From: an uncultured Roseburia sp.
GTDB lineage: Bacteria; Bacillota_A; Clostridia; Lachnospirales; Lachnospiraceae
Assembly (NCBI GenBank): GCA_900753715.1
Contig: CAAEAE010000186.1
Coordinates: 1 to 48,786 of the forward strand
DNA: 48,786 bases
Direction of reading: 5' to 3'
Shown here: positions 26,740 through 34,218 of the stretch, piece by piece
Layout: each line of letters starts with the position of its first letter
How positions within the stretch are numbered: the first letter of the stretch is position 1
Made by a program: the position numbers and the translations under genes
Notes under the pieces: generated by a model
What the model saw: the letters and a program-made list of their open reading frames with translations, nothing else
Databases searched by the model: none
Told to the model about the DNA's origin: nothing

Positions 26740-29340
26740 TTACATCATTTCGGTTTCTTCCATTCGCTCTTCCATAAAATGGCTTACTTTCACAAATGGA
26801 ATTCGTATCACGAGTCCTATCATAAGTGATACCACTACAAACACAAGGAGTTCTAACATTTTTACTGTATAAGTGCTTCCATACATTCCTCCGATAGTCT
26901 CACGCATCGCATTGATTGCATACGGGAACGGGAAGAAAATATAAATATTGCGGTATACTGCCGGCAGCAGCTCAATCGGGAAGGAACCGCCGGAGCCTGC
27001 AATCTGGATTACCATGATAACAACCGCAAGCGCTTTTCCAACATCCCCGAAGGAAATCGTCAGGGAATAGATAAACAGTGTAAAGGTAAGGCTCGCAACG
27101 GACGCCGTCAGCCAGAACAGCCCCGGATATAATACCTGACAATGTAACAGATAAATATCTCCCAAAACTACAATTGCGGTCTGCACCTGTCCGAGCACAA
27201 AAAACAGAAGATATCTTCCAAAATAAAGCTGGTAGGATTTCACATTCGTAAGTCCGACCGGTTCTGCCTTTACTTTCACTAATGCAACAAGAATCGTACC
27301 GCCTACCCAGAGTGCAAGAATCGTATAGAACGGTGTCATGCCACAGCCGTAAGTCTTAATCGGGTACACCTCTTCTGTCGTAACGGAAACCGGTTCCGAG
27401 AAAAATTCGCCATAGGATTCCGGGTCTCCCTGTAAAAACGTCAGGAACGCCTGCACCTTCTCATCCTCGCCGACTGCGTCAAGCCTGTCTAAAAGATTTG
27501 TCAGCTTTTCCGAAATCTGATCAATGACTACTTTAATCTGCTCTAAGCTGTCATTCGTGCTTGAAACAGTCGTCTCAATTCCATTAAAGATTGTTGTCAT
27601 ATCACCCATCGTGTTATTCAGATTATCCAGCAGTTCGGTTACATTCAAAAGCATGTTTTCCATACTGTCAATCAGTCCGTTCATCTGCGGGACGAGGGTA
27701 TTTTTATACATACTCTGCATATTATTTACCGCATCACTGCAATTACCGAGAATTCTCGTCAGGTTCGTGGTTGCGGCATTCACTGCATCTGCGGTAATAG
27801 TTGTATTTACTTTTAACTTGCTTAAATCAATGCTGTCCAATGCTGTTTTTACGTTATTGACCGTCTGAAGCAAATCACTGATTTCTGTCCGGATGGAACC
27901 AAGCTGATTCTGTGCAATCTCTCCAAGCACAGTCATATGGTTTGCCAGTTCATTCAGCTGTCCAAGCAGTGTTACGGTCTGCTCTGCAATGCTCTTTAGG
28001 GATGCAAGTGTCTTGTCAATATCAGTACCATTGCTAATGTCGTCTAACGCTTTAGAAATATCTCCAAGCGTATCTCCAATGTCAGAAATCAACTGTGCAA
28101 TTTCCGGATACTGCTCTGCAACACCGGAATTCTCATAGATTGTATTGAGGTCCGTCAAAATTTTTTCGCCGTTTGAAACAATTTTTTGCAAATTCTCAAT
28201 ATATTTCTGCAGCGTCTCTGTATTGTTGCTTGAAGCAACATCTGAAATCAGCCCCGCAATTTCACTCTGGATTCCGGACGCACTTTTTCCGATATCGTTG
28301 ATGGTCTCAAGGATTGCCTCCATCTGCTGCTTTGCTTCATCATTCTCATCACTGTCTGTAACAGACTTTGCAAGCTGTGCATACAGGCTGTTTAACTGCT
28401 TAATCAGTTCCGCTGTATCTGTGGTTGTCTGGTTAAGACTATCCGCTGTATCCTGCGCTGATTCCCCAAGATTTGCATTTGTGATATCCGTCGAAATCTG
28501 ATTAATGGCAGTGTTTATCGTGCCCATCGTCTGATCTACATTACTGCTGAAATCATTTAAAGAAGTCTGCGTTTTGCTGAGGTTCTCCTGTGCCGATTCA
28601 AAATTGCTCTGTCCGTCTTTCAAATTATCCTGTAAACCCGGAATGTTCCCACTCGTCTCTGCAATGACGGCAGAAAGAGCCGCATTTCCCTTTGTAAACG
28701 TATTAATCATGGAGCTGTACTTAATCAGATTACTGTTCAGTTCCGTCAGCTTCTCTTCAAAATAGGTAAAGGTATCCATGTCGTCAAGCTCTTCGGAAAG
28801 GCTGTTTGTCTTTTCAAAAATCATATTGACAACAACATCAATAAATTTCTCATTGATACTGGTCTTTAAGCTTGAAATTGCAGAATCCGTAATCTTTGTT
28901 CCGATTGCATTTTTCTTCTCATTCTCATAATACACAATGGAGGAGTCCGACGTTTCTTCCCGGAAAACATTATACATTCCTTTTGTGAAATTTTTCTCAA
29001 TCACAACTGCCGCATAATAATCTCCGCGGTTTAATCCCTCTAACGCCTCTTCCTGGCTGTCAAGAAACACCCAGCCGATGCTGTCCTTCTGCTTTAGCTC
29101 TTCGACAACCTCATTTCCCATGTTTTCAATGGTTCCGTCATCGGTCTTGTAATCTTCGTCAAGATTCGTCACCGCAATCTTAATATTTCCCGTGTTCGCA
29201 TACGGGTCCCAGTTTGAATAAATATTAAACCACGCATACAGGGACGGTATCGCACACAGACCGATTGCAATAATCAGTACGAACGGGTGCGTTACCAGAT
29301 TTTTCATATCCTGTGTAAATATCTTCCATATGTTTTTCAT
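26740..29340 (-). CDS. YhgE/Pip-domain membrane protein (first copy)
   Basis: An 866-residue relative of the protein at 24152-26296, with a matching N-terminus (AIGLCAIPSLYAWFNIYSNW), the same ENEKKNAIG stretch after about 150 residues and the same C-terminal membrane block (GQVQTAIVVLGDIYLLH, GKALAVVIMVIQIAGSGGSFP, INAMRETIGGMYG). Its extracytoplasmic middle is about 150 residues longer and made of repeated amphipathic helices rich in Asn, Thr, Ser and Leu, likely an elongated coiled-coil stalk. ATG 29340 has GGAGG six bases upstream. It heads a four-gene unit with the 142-residue protein, the second copy and the 58-residue protein. Confidence 0.94.
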   Translation of the reverse strand: MKNIWKIFTQDMKNLVTHPFVLIIAIGLCAIPSLYAWFNIYSNWDPYANTGNIKIAVTNLDEDYKTDDGTIENMGNEVVEELKQKDSIGWVFLDSQEEALEGLNRGDYYAAVVIEKNFTKGMYNVFREETSDSSIVYYENEKKNAIGTKITDSAISSLKTSINEKFIDVVVNMIFEKTNSLSEELDDMDTFTYFEEKLTELNSNLIKYSSMINTFTKGNAALSAVIAETSGNIPGLQDNLKDGQSNFESAQENLSKTQTSLNDFSSNVDQTMGTINTAINQISTDITNANLGESAQDTADSLNQTTTDTAELIKQLNSLYAQLAKSVTDSDENDEAKQQMEAILETINDIGKSASGIQSEIAGLISDVASSNNTETLQKYIENLQKIVSNGEKILTDLNTIYENSGVAEQYPEIAQLISDIGDTLGDISKALDDISNGTDIDKTLASLKSIAEQTVTLLGQLNELANHMTVLGEIAQNQLGSIRTEISDLLQTVNNVKTALDSIDLSKLKVNTTITADAVNAATTNLTRILGNCSDAVNNMQSMYKNTLVPQMNGLIDSMENMLLNVTELLDNLNNTMGDMTTIFNGIETTVSSTNDSLEQIKVVIDQISEKLTNLLDRLDAVGEDEKVQAFLTFLQGDPESYGEFFSEPVSVTTEEVYPIKTYGCGMTPFYTILALWVGGTILVALVKVKAEPVGLTNVKSYQLYFGRYLLFFVLGQVQTAIVVLGDIYLLHCQVLYPGLFWLTASVASLTFTLFIYSLTISFGDVGKALAVVIMVIQIAGSGGSFPIELLPAVYRNIYIFFPFPYAINAMRETIGGMYGSTYTVKMLELLVFVVVSLMIGLVIRIPFVKVSHFMEERMEETEMM

Positions 29341-29382
29341 AAATTGCCTCCGGTATCGTTTCCAAAACATAGTACTTTAGAC

Positions 29383-29388
29383 ATTATA
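29383..29388 (-). promoter_or_regulatory. -10 box of the YhgE/Pip cassette
   Basis: A perfect TATAAT on the minus strand 43 bases before the first start codon, without a clear -35 at 16-18 bases. This suggests an activator or a weak promoter. Confidence 0.4.
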
Positions 29389-29492
29389 CACTATTTATTT
29401 TCAAAAGAAAACCAACAAAATTGCAGATGTGTCTATTTTCTGAATCACTTGGCAGGTGATGTTCACCATATAAGACAAATAGCAAACAAAAA

Positions 29493-29536
29493 ACAGGCCT
29501 TATCGGAATGAGCGCTGTCGTTCCAATAAGACCTGT
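29493..29536 (-). terminator. Terminator after the GGGtGRT gene
   Basis: On the minus strand ACAGGTCTTATTGGAA pairs with TTCCGATAAGGCCTGT (G-U pairs allowed) around a short loop and is followed by TTTTTTG. It lies about 35 bases after the GGGtGRT stop and also separates that unit from the YhgE/Pip cassette. A palindrome AGCTTGAATTCAAGCT precedes it. Confidence 0.85.
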
Positions 29537-29571
29537 AAAGCTTGAATTCAAGCTATTTTATAAGTTTTTCC

Positions 29572-30582
29572 TTAGAATTTGCCAGCCTTAGCTGCTTCCT
29601 CAACAGAAACTGCAACTGCTACAGTTGCACCTACCATTGGGTTATTACCCATTCCGATAAGACCCATCATCTCTACGTGAGCCGGTACGGAAGAAGAACC
29701 TGCGAACTGAGCATCAGAGTGCATACGTCCCATAGTATCTGTCATACCGTAGGAAGCAGGACCTGCTGCCATGTTATCCGGATGAAGAGTACGTCCTGTA
29801 CCACCGCCGGATGCTACGGAGAAGTACTTCTTACCCTGCTCGATACACTCTTTCTTGTAAGTACCTGCAACCGGATGCTGGAAACGTGTCGGATTGGTGG
29901 AGTTACCGGTAATGGAAACACCAACGTTCTCATGGTGCATGATTGCAACACCTTCCTGAACATCGTCAGCGCCGTAGCACTTAACAGTTGCACGAAGTCC
30001 ATCAGAGTATGGTTTCTCGTATACGATGTTTAATTTTGCTTCTTTGTAGTCATATTTTGTCTCTACAAATGTGAAGCCATTGATACGGGAAATAATCTGT
30101 GCAGCGTCTTTTCCAAGACCGTTTAAGATAACACGGAGTGGTTTCTGACGTACTTTGTTAGCTTTCTCAGCGATACCGATTGCACCTTCTGCAGCGGCGA
30201 AAGACTCATGACCTGCTAAGAAGCAGAAGCACTCTGTCTCCTCTTCAAGTAACATCTTACCAAGGTTACCATGTCCAATACCTACTTTTCTATGATCTGC
30301 AACAGAACCCGGAATACAGAATGCCTGCAGTCCCTCTCCGATTGCAGCAGCCGCATCAGCAGCTCTTGTGCATCCCTTCTTGATTGCGATTGCTGCACCT
30401 ACTGTGTAAGCCCAGCAAGCATTTTCAAAACAAATCGGCTGAATTTTCTTTACCTGATCGTAAACATTTAAACCAGCATCTTTTGTGATTTTCTCAGCTT
30501 CTTCAATTGAGCTGATTCCATAGCTGTTTAATACAGCGTTGATCTGGTTAATTCTTCTTTCATATCCTTCAAATAATGCCAT
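29572..30582 (-). CDS. GGGtGRT family protein
   Basis: A 336-residue soluble protein of a family named after the motif found here at residues 259-265 (GGGTGRT). Other notable blocks are GIGHGNLGKMLLEEE, FLAGHESFAAAEG, and the C-terminal SSSVPAHVEMMGLIGMGNNP with VGATVAVAVS. Several cysteines (51, 56, 71, 89, 118, 120, 202) could bind metal or cluster. The family's reaction is, to my knowledge, not established. Its partner is the NifU-like protein encoded 18 bases upstream, so the pair probably acts in iron-sulfur handling or a redox step. RBS GGAGACGGACGAAA precedes ATG. I am sure of the family name, not of a function. Confidence 0.88.
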   Translation of the reverse strand: MALFEGYERRINQINAVLNSYGISSIEEAEKITKDAGLNVYDQVKKIQPICFENACWAYTVGAAIAIKKGCTRAADAAAAIGEGLQAFCIPGSVADHRKVGIGHGNLGKMLLEEETECFCFLAGHESFAAAEGAIGIAEKANKVRQKPLRVILNGLGKDAAQIISRINGFTFVETKYDYKEAKLNIVYEKPYSDGLRATVKCYGADDVQEGVAIMHHENVGVSITGNSTNPTRFQHPVAGTYKKECIEQGKKYFSVASGGGTGRTLHPDNMAAGPASYGMTDTMGRMHSDAQFAGSSSVPAHVEMMGLIGMGNNPMVGATVAVAVSVEEAAKAGKF

Positions 30583-30600
30583 TTTCGTCCGTCTCCTTTC

Positions 30601-31302
30601 CTATTCTTCTCTCGGGTCGATAATCTTAACAGCGCCCTGCTCCGGAAGCACGCGTCCATAAGAACCCTTTGCTTTCTCCCATGCAGTGTTCGGATCATCA
30701 CCTTTTTTGATGAAATCAGTCATTTTTCCAAGAGAAACGAACTGATAGCCAATTACTTCGCTGTTCTCGTCCAGAGCGATTCCGGTTACATAACCTTCTG
30801 CCATCTCCAGATAACGAACACCTTTTTCCTTGGTTGCGTACATTGTACCAACCTGGGAACGAAGTCCTTTTCCTAAATCTTCCAGACCAGCACCTACTGC
30901 AAGTCCGTCATCAGAGAATGCACTCTGAGTACGTCCATAAACGATCTGTAAGAATAACTCTCTCATTGCTGTATTGATGGCATCGCATACTAAGTCAGTA
31001 TTGAGTGCCTCGAGAATGGTCTTACCCTGTAAAATTTCGGCAGCCATTGCTGCTGAATGGGTCATACCGGAGCATCCGATAGTTTCAACCAATGCTTCTA
31101 CAATAACTCCCTCTTTTACATTCAGAGACAGCTTGCAGGCACCCTGCTGTGGTGCACACCAGCCTACACCGTGTGTAAAACCAGAAATATCTTCGATTTT
31201 TTTAGAATGTACCCATTTTCCTTCTTCCGGAATTGGAGCCGGCTCGTGCTTTGCACCTTTTGCAACCGGACACATTTTCTGAACTTCCTGTGTGTAAATC
31301 AT
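30601..31302 (-). CDS. NifU/IscU-like iron-sulfur scaffold protein
   Basis: A 233-residue protein related to the IscU/NifU scaffold fold. The stretch VETIGCSGMTHSAAMAAEIL with GKTILEAL matches the IscU core (FGCGxAIASSSxATEMIKGKT), and further cysteines occur in KMCPVAKG and GWCAPQQGACK. The third IscU cysteine region is not obvious, so it is a diverged scaffold. ATG 31302 has AAGGAG seven bases upstream; the eighteen extra codons of the longer frame lie in the leader. It is the first gene of a two-gene operon with the GGGtGRT protein. The cysteine desulfurase is not nearby. Confidence 0.85.
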   Translation of the reverse strand: MIYTQEVQKMCPVAKGAKHEPAPIPEEGKWVHSKKIEDISGFTHGVGWCAPQQGACKLSLNVKEGVIVEALVETIGCSGMTHSAAMAAEILQGKTILEALNTDLVCDAINTAMRELFLQIVYGRTQSAFSDDGLAVGAGLEDLGKGLRSQVGTMYATKEKGVRYLEMAEGYVTGIALDENSEVIGYQFVSLGKMTDFIKKGDDPNTAWEKAKGSYGRVLPEQGAVKIIDPREE

Positions 31303-31364
31303 GTTAAGACTCCTTTCGCTTAAATAGAACTGTATGTATTGGACTTTGTTATACATTTAACATA

Positions 31365-31383
31365 CGCACATATTTTCGCACAT
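31365..31383. promoter_or_regulatory. Direct repeat upstream of the NifU-like/GGGtGRT operon
   Basis: CGCACAT occurs twice (31365-31371 and 31377-31383) with starts 12 bases apart. On the minus strand this is ATGTGCG-N5-ATGTGCG about 12 bases upstream of a TATAAC box (31353-31348) that has no good -35. The layout suggests an activator site. Confidence 0.4.
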
Positions 31384-31426
31384 TTTGTAGAATTCATCAA
31401 GACCTATTCTGAATTTTTTCTTCTAA

Positions 31427-32092
31427 TTAGTGTTTTTGTGCAATCTCGCCCTGCTTCTTGTAAATGGAATGAGCCGGAACCACGCCGCGCACGGAGGAAA
31501 GCGGATAAACATTTGTATGGCTTCCGATGACGGTTCCCGGATTTAAAACGGAGCCACATCCAACTTCGACAAAATCTCCGAGCATTGCGCCAAATTTTTT
31601 AAGTCCGGTCTCAATCTGCTCCCCAGCATCCTTTACAACGACAAGTGTTTTGTCAGATTTGACATTTGAGGTAATAGAGCCGGCGCCCATGTGGGATTTG
31701 TGTCCTAAAACAGAATCCCCCACGTAGTTGTAATGCGGCACCTGAACACCGTTAAACAAAACGACGTTTTTAAGTTCAGTGGAATTGCCCACAACCGCAC
31801 CTTTTCCGACAATGGCATTGCCTCTGATAAATGCACAGTGGCGGATTTCTGCGTTCTCATCGATAATTAACGGTCCGTTTAAGCAGGCAGTCTGTGCTAC
31901 CGTGGCATTTTTTGCCACCCAGATATTTTCTCCGCGTTTTTCAAAAATCTCCGTGTCAAGTGTCTCGCCGAGGGCACAGATAAAATCGCTAATTTTCGGC
32001 AAAACCTCCCACGGGTAAGTGACTCCTTCAAACAGCTTCGCTGCAATTGTTTCTTTTAAGTCATACAATTGACTGATTTTCGCATTTTCCAT
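31427..32092 (-). CDS. Left-handed beta-helix (hexapeptide repeat) protein, GlmU-like
   Basis: A 221-residue protein. The first 60 residues are helical (LYDLKETIAAKLFEG, PWEVLPKISDFI); the rest is a hexapeptide beta-helix of the kind found in the acetyltransferase half of GlmU and related nucleotidyltransferases: NIWVAKNATV, IRHCAFIRGNAIVGKGAVVG, then SHMGAGSITSNVK and EVGCGSVLNPGTVIG. No N-terminal nucleotidyltransferase domain exists, so it is an isolated beta-helix; acyl- or sugar-nucleotide chemistry is an inference. ATG 32092 has GAGGG eight bases upstream. It follows the chemoreceptor-PilZ gene by 17 bases and is last in that operon. Confidence 0.86.
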   Translation of the reverse strand: MENAKISQLYDLKETIAAKLFEGVTYPWEVLPKISDFICALGETLDTEIFEKRGENIWVAKNATVAQTACLNGPLIIDENAEIRHCAFIRGNAIVGKGAVVGNSTELKNVVLFNGVQVPHYNYVGDSVLGHKSHMGAGSITSNVKSDKTLVVVKDAGEQIETGLKKFGAMLGDFVEVGCGSVLNPGTVIGSHTNVYPLSSVRGVVPAHSIYKKQGEIAQKH

Positions 32093-32109
32093 TTTCATTC
32101 CCTCTCATT

Positions 32110-34218
32110 CTATTCTTTATAATTTCGATTTACATACCGCTCAATTTCTTCATTGTCCTGCGGCATACGGCATCCGACAATAAACTGTCCATCGTTATCC
32201 GTACTGCGGATAATATGTCCTTCGAGTTTTTTCGTACTCTCCAGCGGAAAATCTGCAATGGAAAGCACAATATCTTTCCCGATTGACTCTGCAAAAGTCT
32301 GATTTAACACACTGAATGCAAACCCACCGGCACTGATATTGACCATCTTTCCGTCAAACTGTTTTCCCGTATTTTTCATTATAACCGTGCAGGCATTTGA
32401 AAGTGGCATACGCGGATATTTTCTGCGGTTTACAACCTTCGGGTTTGTATCAACAAACACACGGAAGTCTGTCTGTTTTCCGGAAACTCCGGCTATCTTT
32501 ACATTTTCCCAGGTATACAGTGCATTCTTGACACAAATCTGCAATTCATAACTGCATTTTCTGTCCTTTCCATCCGGCAGAGAAGTGTTTTCCCCTGTTG
32601 TAAGTTGTATCAGGACGCCGCCTTCCATGTTTTCCCTGACTTCTCCGTGGTATTCCGTCTTCCGTTCCTCTTCCGCTGCGACAAGGCAAATCTTCATTCC
32701 CGGCTGTGCATCCTGGATTCCCATAAAGCCGCCCGTACCAAGTTCTTCCATCAGCCTTCCGACAACAGTTTCAATCTTATTGACATTTACCGCGGATTCC
32801 TCATATTTGCTGAGCATCGTGCGTGACACCTCATCGGACTGATTGATACATTTTGTCATAACTTCCATTGTATCACACACCTGCTTCATGTTCTCAACCA
32901 TATCCTGGTTGGAAACTTCGACCTCTTTGATAGCATGGTCAACGACCTTAATGTTTTCTCCAAGCTTTCCGGAATCGCCTGTGATTTCCGTCACGCTTTC
33001 TTTTACGTTCGTAATTTTATCTCTGGTTGCCTGTATTAATTCCAATGTTCTTGTGATGGACCGGGTCATCTTATCCGATGTTTCCTGCAAATGCTCAAGC
33101 GCATCCCGGATACGTCCGGAGGAAGTCTTTGTTCCCATACTCAAATCCTGAATCTGACCCGCAACAACGGCAAATCCTTTTCCTGCTTCCCCCGCTCTTG
33201 CGGCTTCAATGGAGGCATTTAGCGCGAGAAGATTCGTCTGGTAGGTAATTCCTTCAATGGTTCCCGTCTCTTCTTTTACCATTTCAAACTCCTGATTGAA
33301 AGCTAAAAGAACCTGCTCTACTTCTGCTGAAAGTTCTGCCATTGTTTCTGTTGTTTCCACGACATCTGCAAGTTCATCCGCGCTAACATTGGCATGCTCA
33401 ATAGATGCCTGAATCAGGACAACCATTTCATCAATCAATCCCACCACATTTTGTACCTGTGTGTTGATATCTGAGGTTTTATCCATGGAAGACATTGTTC
33501 TGTTATAAAGGATTTCATGATTCTGTGTCAGTTCTTCCATACCCGCCACAACGGAGTTCGCACCCTGCTTGTTTTCATCGGCAAGTTCCCGCACAACGGT
33601 AACACCGTCCACGATGGAACTGCTGGCGTCTTTTACCTGCCCAACGGTTGTCACAACCCGTTTTAAATTATCACGGATAGAATCCACTAACGCACCATCT
33701 GATTTGTTCAGGTGATCGATGGATAATACATAACAGATATAGCAGAGTAACAGTGTGGAAAGCTGCAGATAATAATCTGACATGCTCACATGCGGGTTGA
33801 TTCCGTAAAAATTATGAAGCAGCATACCGATAACAACCACAATTCCATTCGCCACTGCACAGCGAATCATATATTTGCGATTCTTAAATAACACCATGAT
33901 ACTTGTCAGTGGCAGAATGTAGGCAAATGTCATTGCCGAATCTGTGGTAAAAACAATCTCTGCATACAAAAAGCCATATCCCAACGCCAATACATCCTTA
34001 TAGACAGCGGTTGCCGTACCCTTCCAATTTAAAACGATAAGACCGATTCCAAACGGAATCCAGCCCATCAGTAAAAACAGTACATAGTTTCCTGGCGTAT
34101 ATGTGCCTTCTGACACCTGTGACCCATAAGATAAAGTCAGAATTGCCACAAGTGCCAGCCATATCTTCATCGCTTTCAGGTTTGCGCTTCGTTTAAACTC
34201 CTCCTCATTGTACTCCAT
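32110..34218 (-). CDS. Methyl-accepting chemotaxis protein fused to a YcgR-type PilZ module
   Basis: A 702-residue fusion. Residues about 17-170 contain six membrane segments with almost no external domain. Residues about 190-500 are a cytoplasmic chemoreceptor signalling domain with its tip at 320-360 (GITYQTNLLALNASIEAARA; GFAVVAGQIQ). Residues about 505-595 resemble the YcgR N-terminal (PilZN) domain, and 598-700 are a PilZ domain with the c-di-GMP motifs RxxxR (R599-R603, RKYPR) and NISAGG (627-632). The protein could thus link c-di-GMP level to chemotaxis signalling. No HAMP domain is clear. ATG 34218 has AGGAGG eight bases upstream; it overlaps the topoisomerase end by 14 bases. Confidence 0.92.
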   Translation of the reverse strand: MEYNEEEFKRSANLKAMKIWLALVAILTLSYGSQVSEGTYTPGNYVLFLLMGWIPFGIGLIVLNWKGTATAVYKDVLALGYGFLYAEIVFTTDSAMTFAYILPLTSIMVLFKNRKYMIRCAVANGIVVVIGMLLHNFYGINPHVSMSDYYLQLSTLLLCYICYVLSIDHLNKSDGALVDSIRDNLKRVVTTVGQVKDASSSIVDGVTVVRELADENKQGANSVVAGMEELTQNHEILYNRTMSSMDKTSDINTQVQNVVGLIDEMVVLIQASIEHANVSADELADVVETTETMAELSAEVEQVLLAFNQEFEMVKEETGTIEGITYQTNLLALNASIEAARAGEAGKGFAVVAGQIQDLSMGTKTSSGRIRDALEHLQETSDKMTRSITRTLELIQATRDKITNVKESVTEITGDSGKLGENIKVVDHAIKEVEVSNQDMVENMKQVCDTMEVMTKCINQSDEVSRTMLSKYEESAVNVNKIETVVGRLMEELGTGGFMGIQDAQPGMKICLVAAEEERKTEYHGEVRENMEGGVLIQLTTGENTSLPDGKDRKCSYELQICVKNALYTWENVKIAGVSGKQTDFRVFVDTNPKVVNRRKYPRMPLSNACTVIMKNTGKQFDGKMVNISAGGFAFSVLNQTFAESIGKDIVLSIADFPLESTKKLEGHIIRSTDNDGQFIVGCRMPQDNEEIERYVNRNYKE

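Noticed and set aside
27500..28900. Tandem DNA repeats in the first YhgE/Pip gene
   Set aside because: The protein is of low complexity (amphipathic helices) but the DNA shows no fixed repeat unit.
23955..29340. A complete type VII secretion system around the YhgE/Pip genes
   Set aside because: No EssC-type ATPase, WXG100 substrate, EsaB or EssB gene is present; only the YhgE/Pip family relation to EsaA remains.
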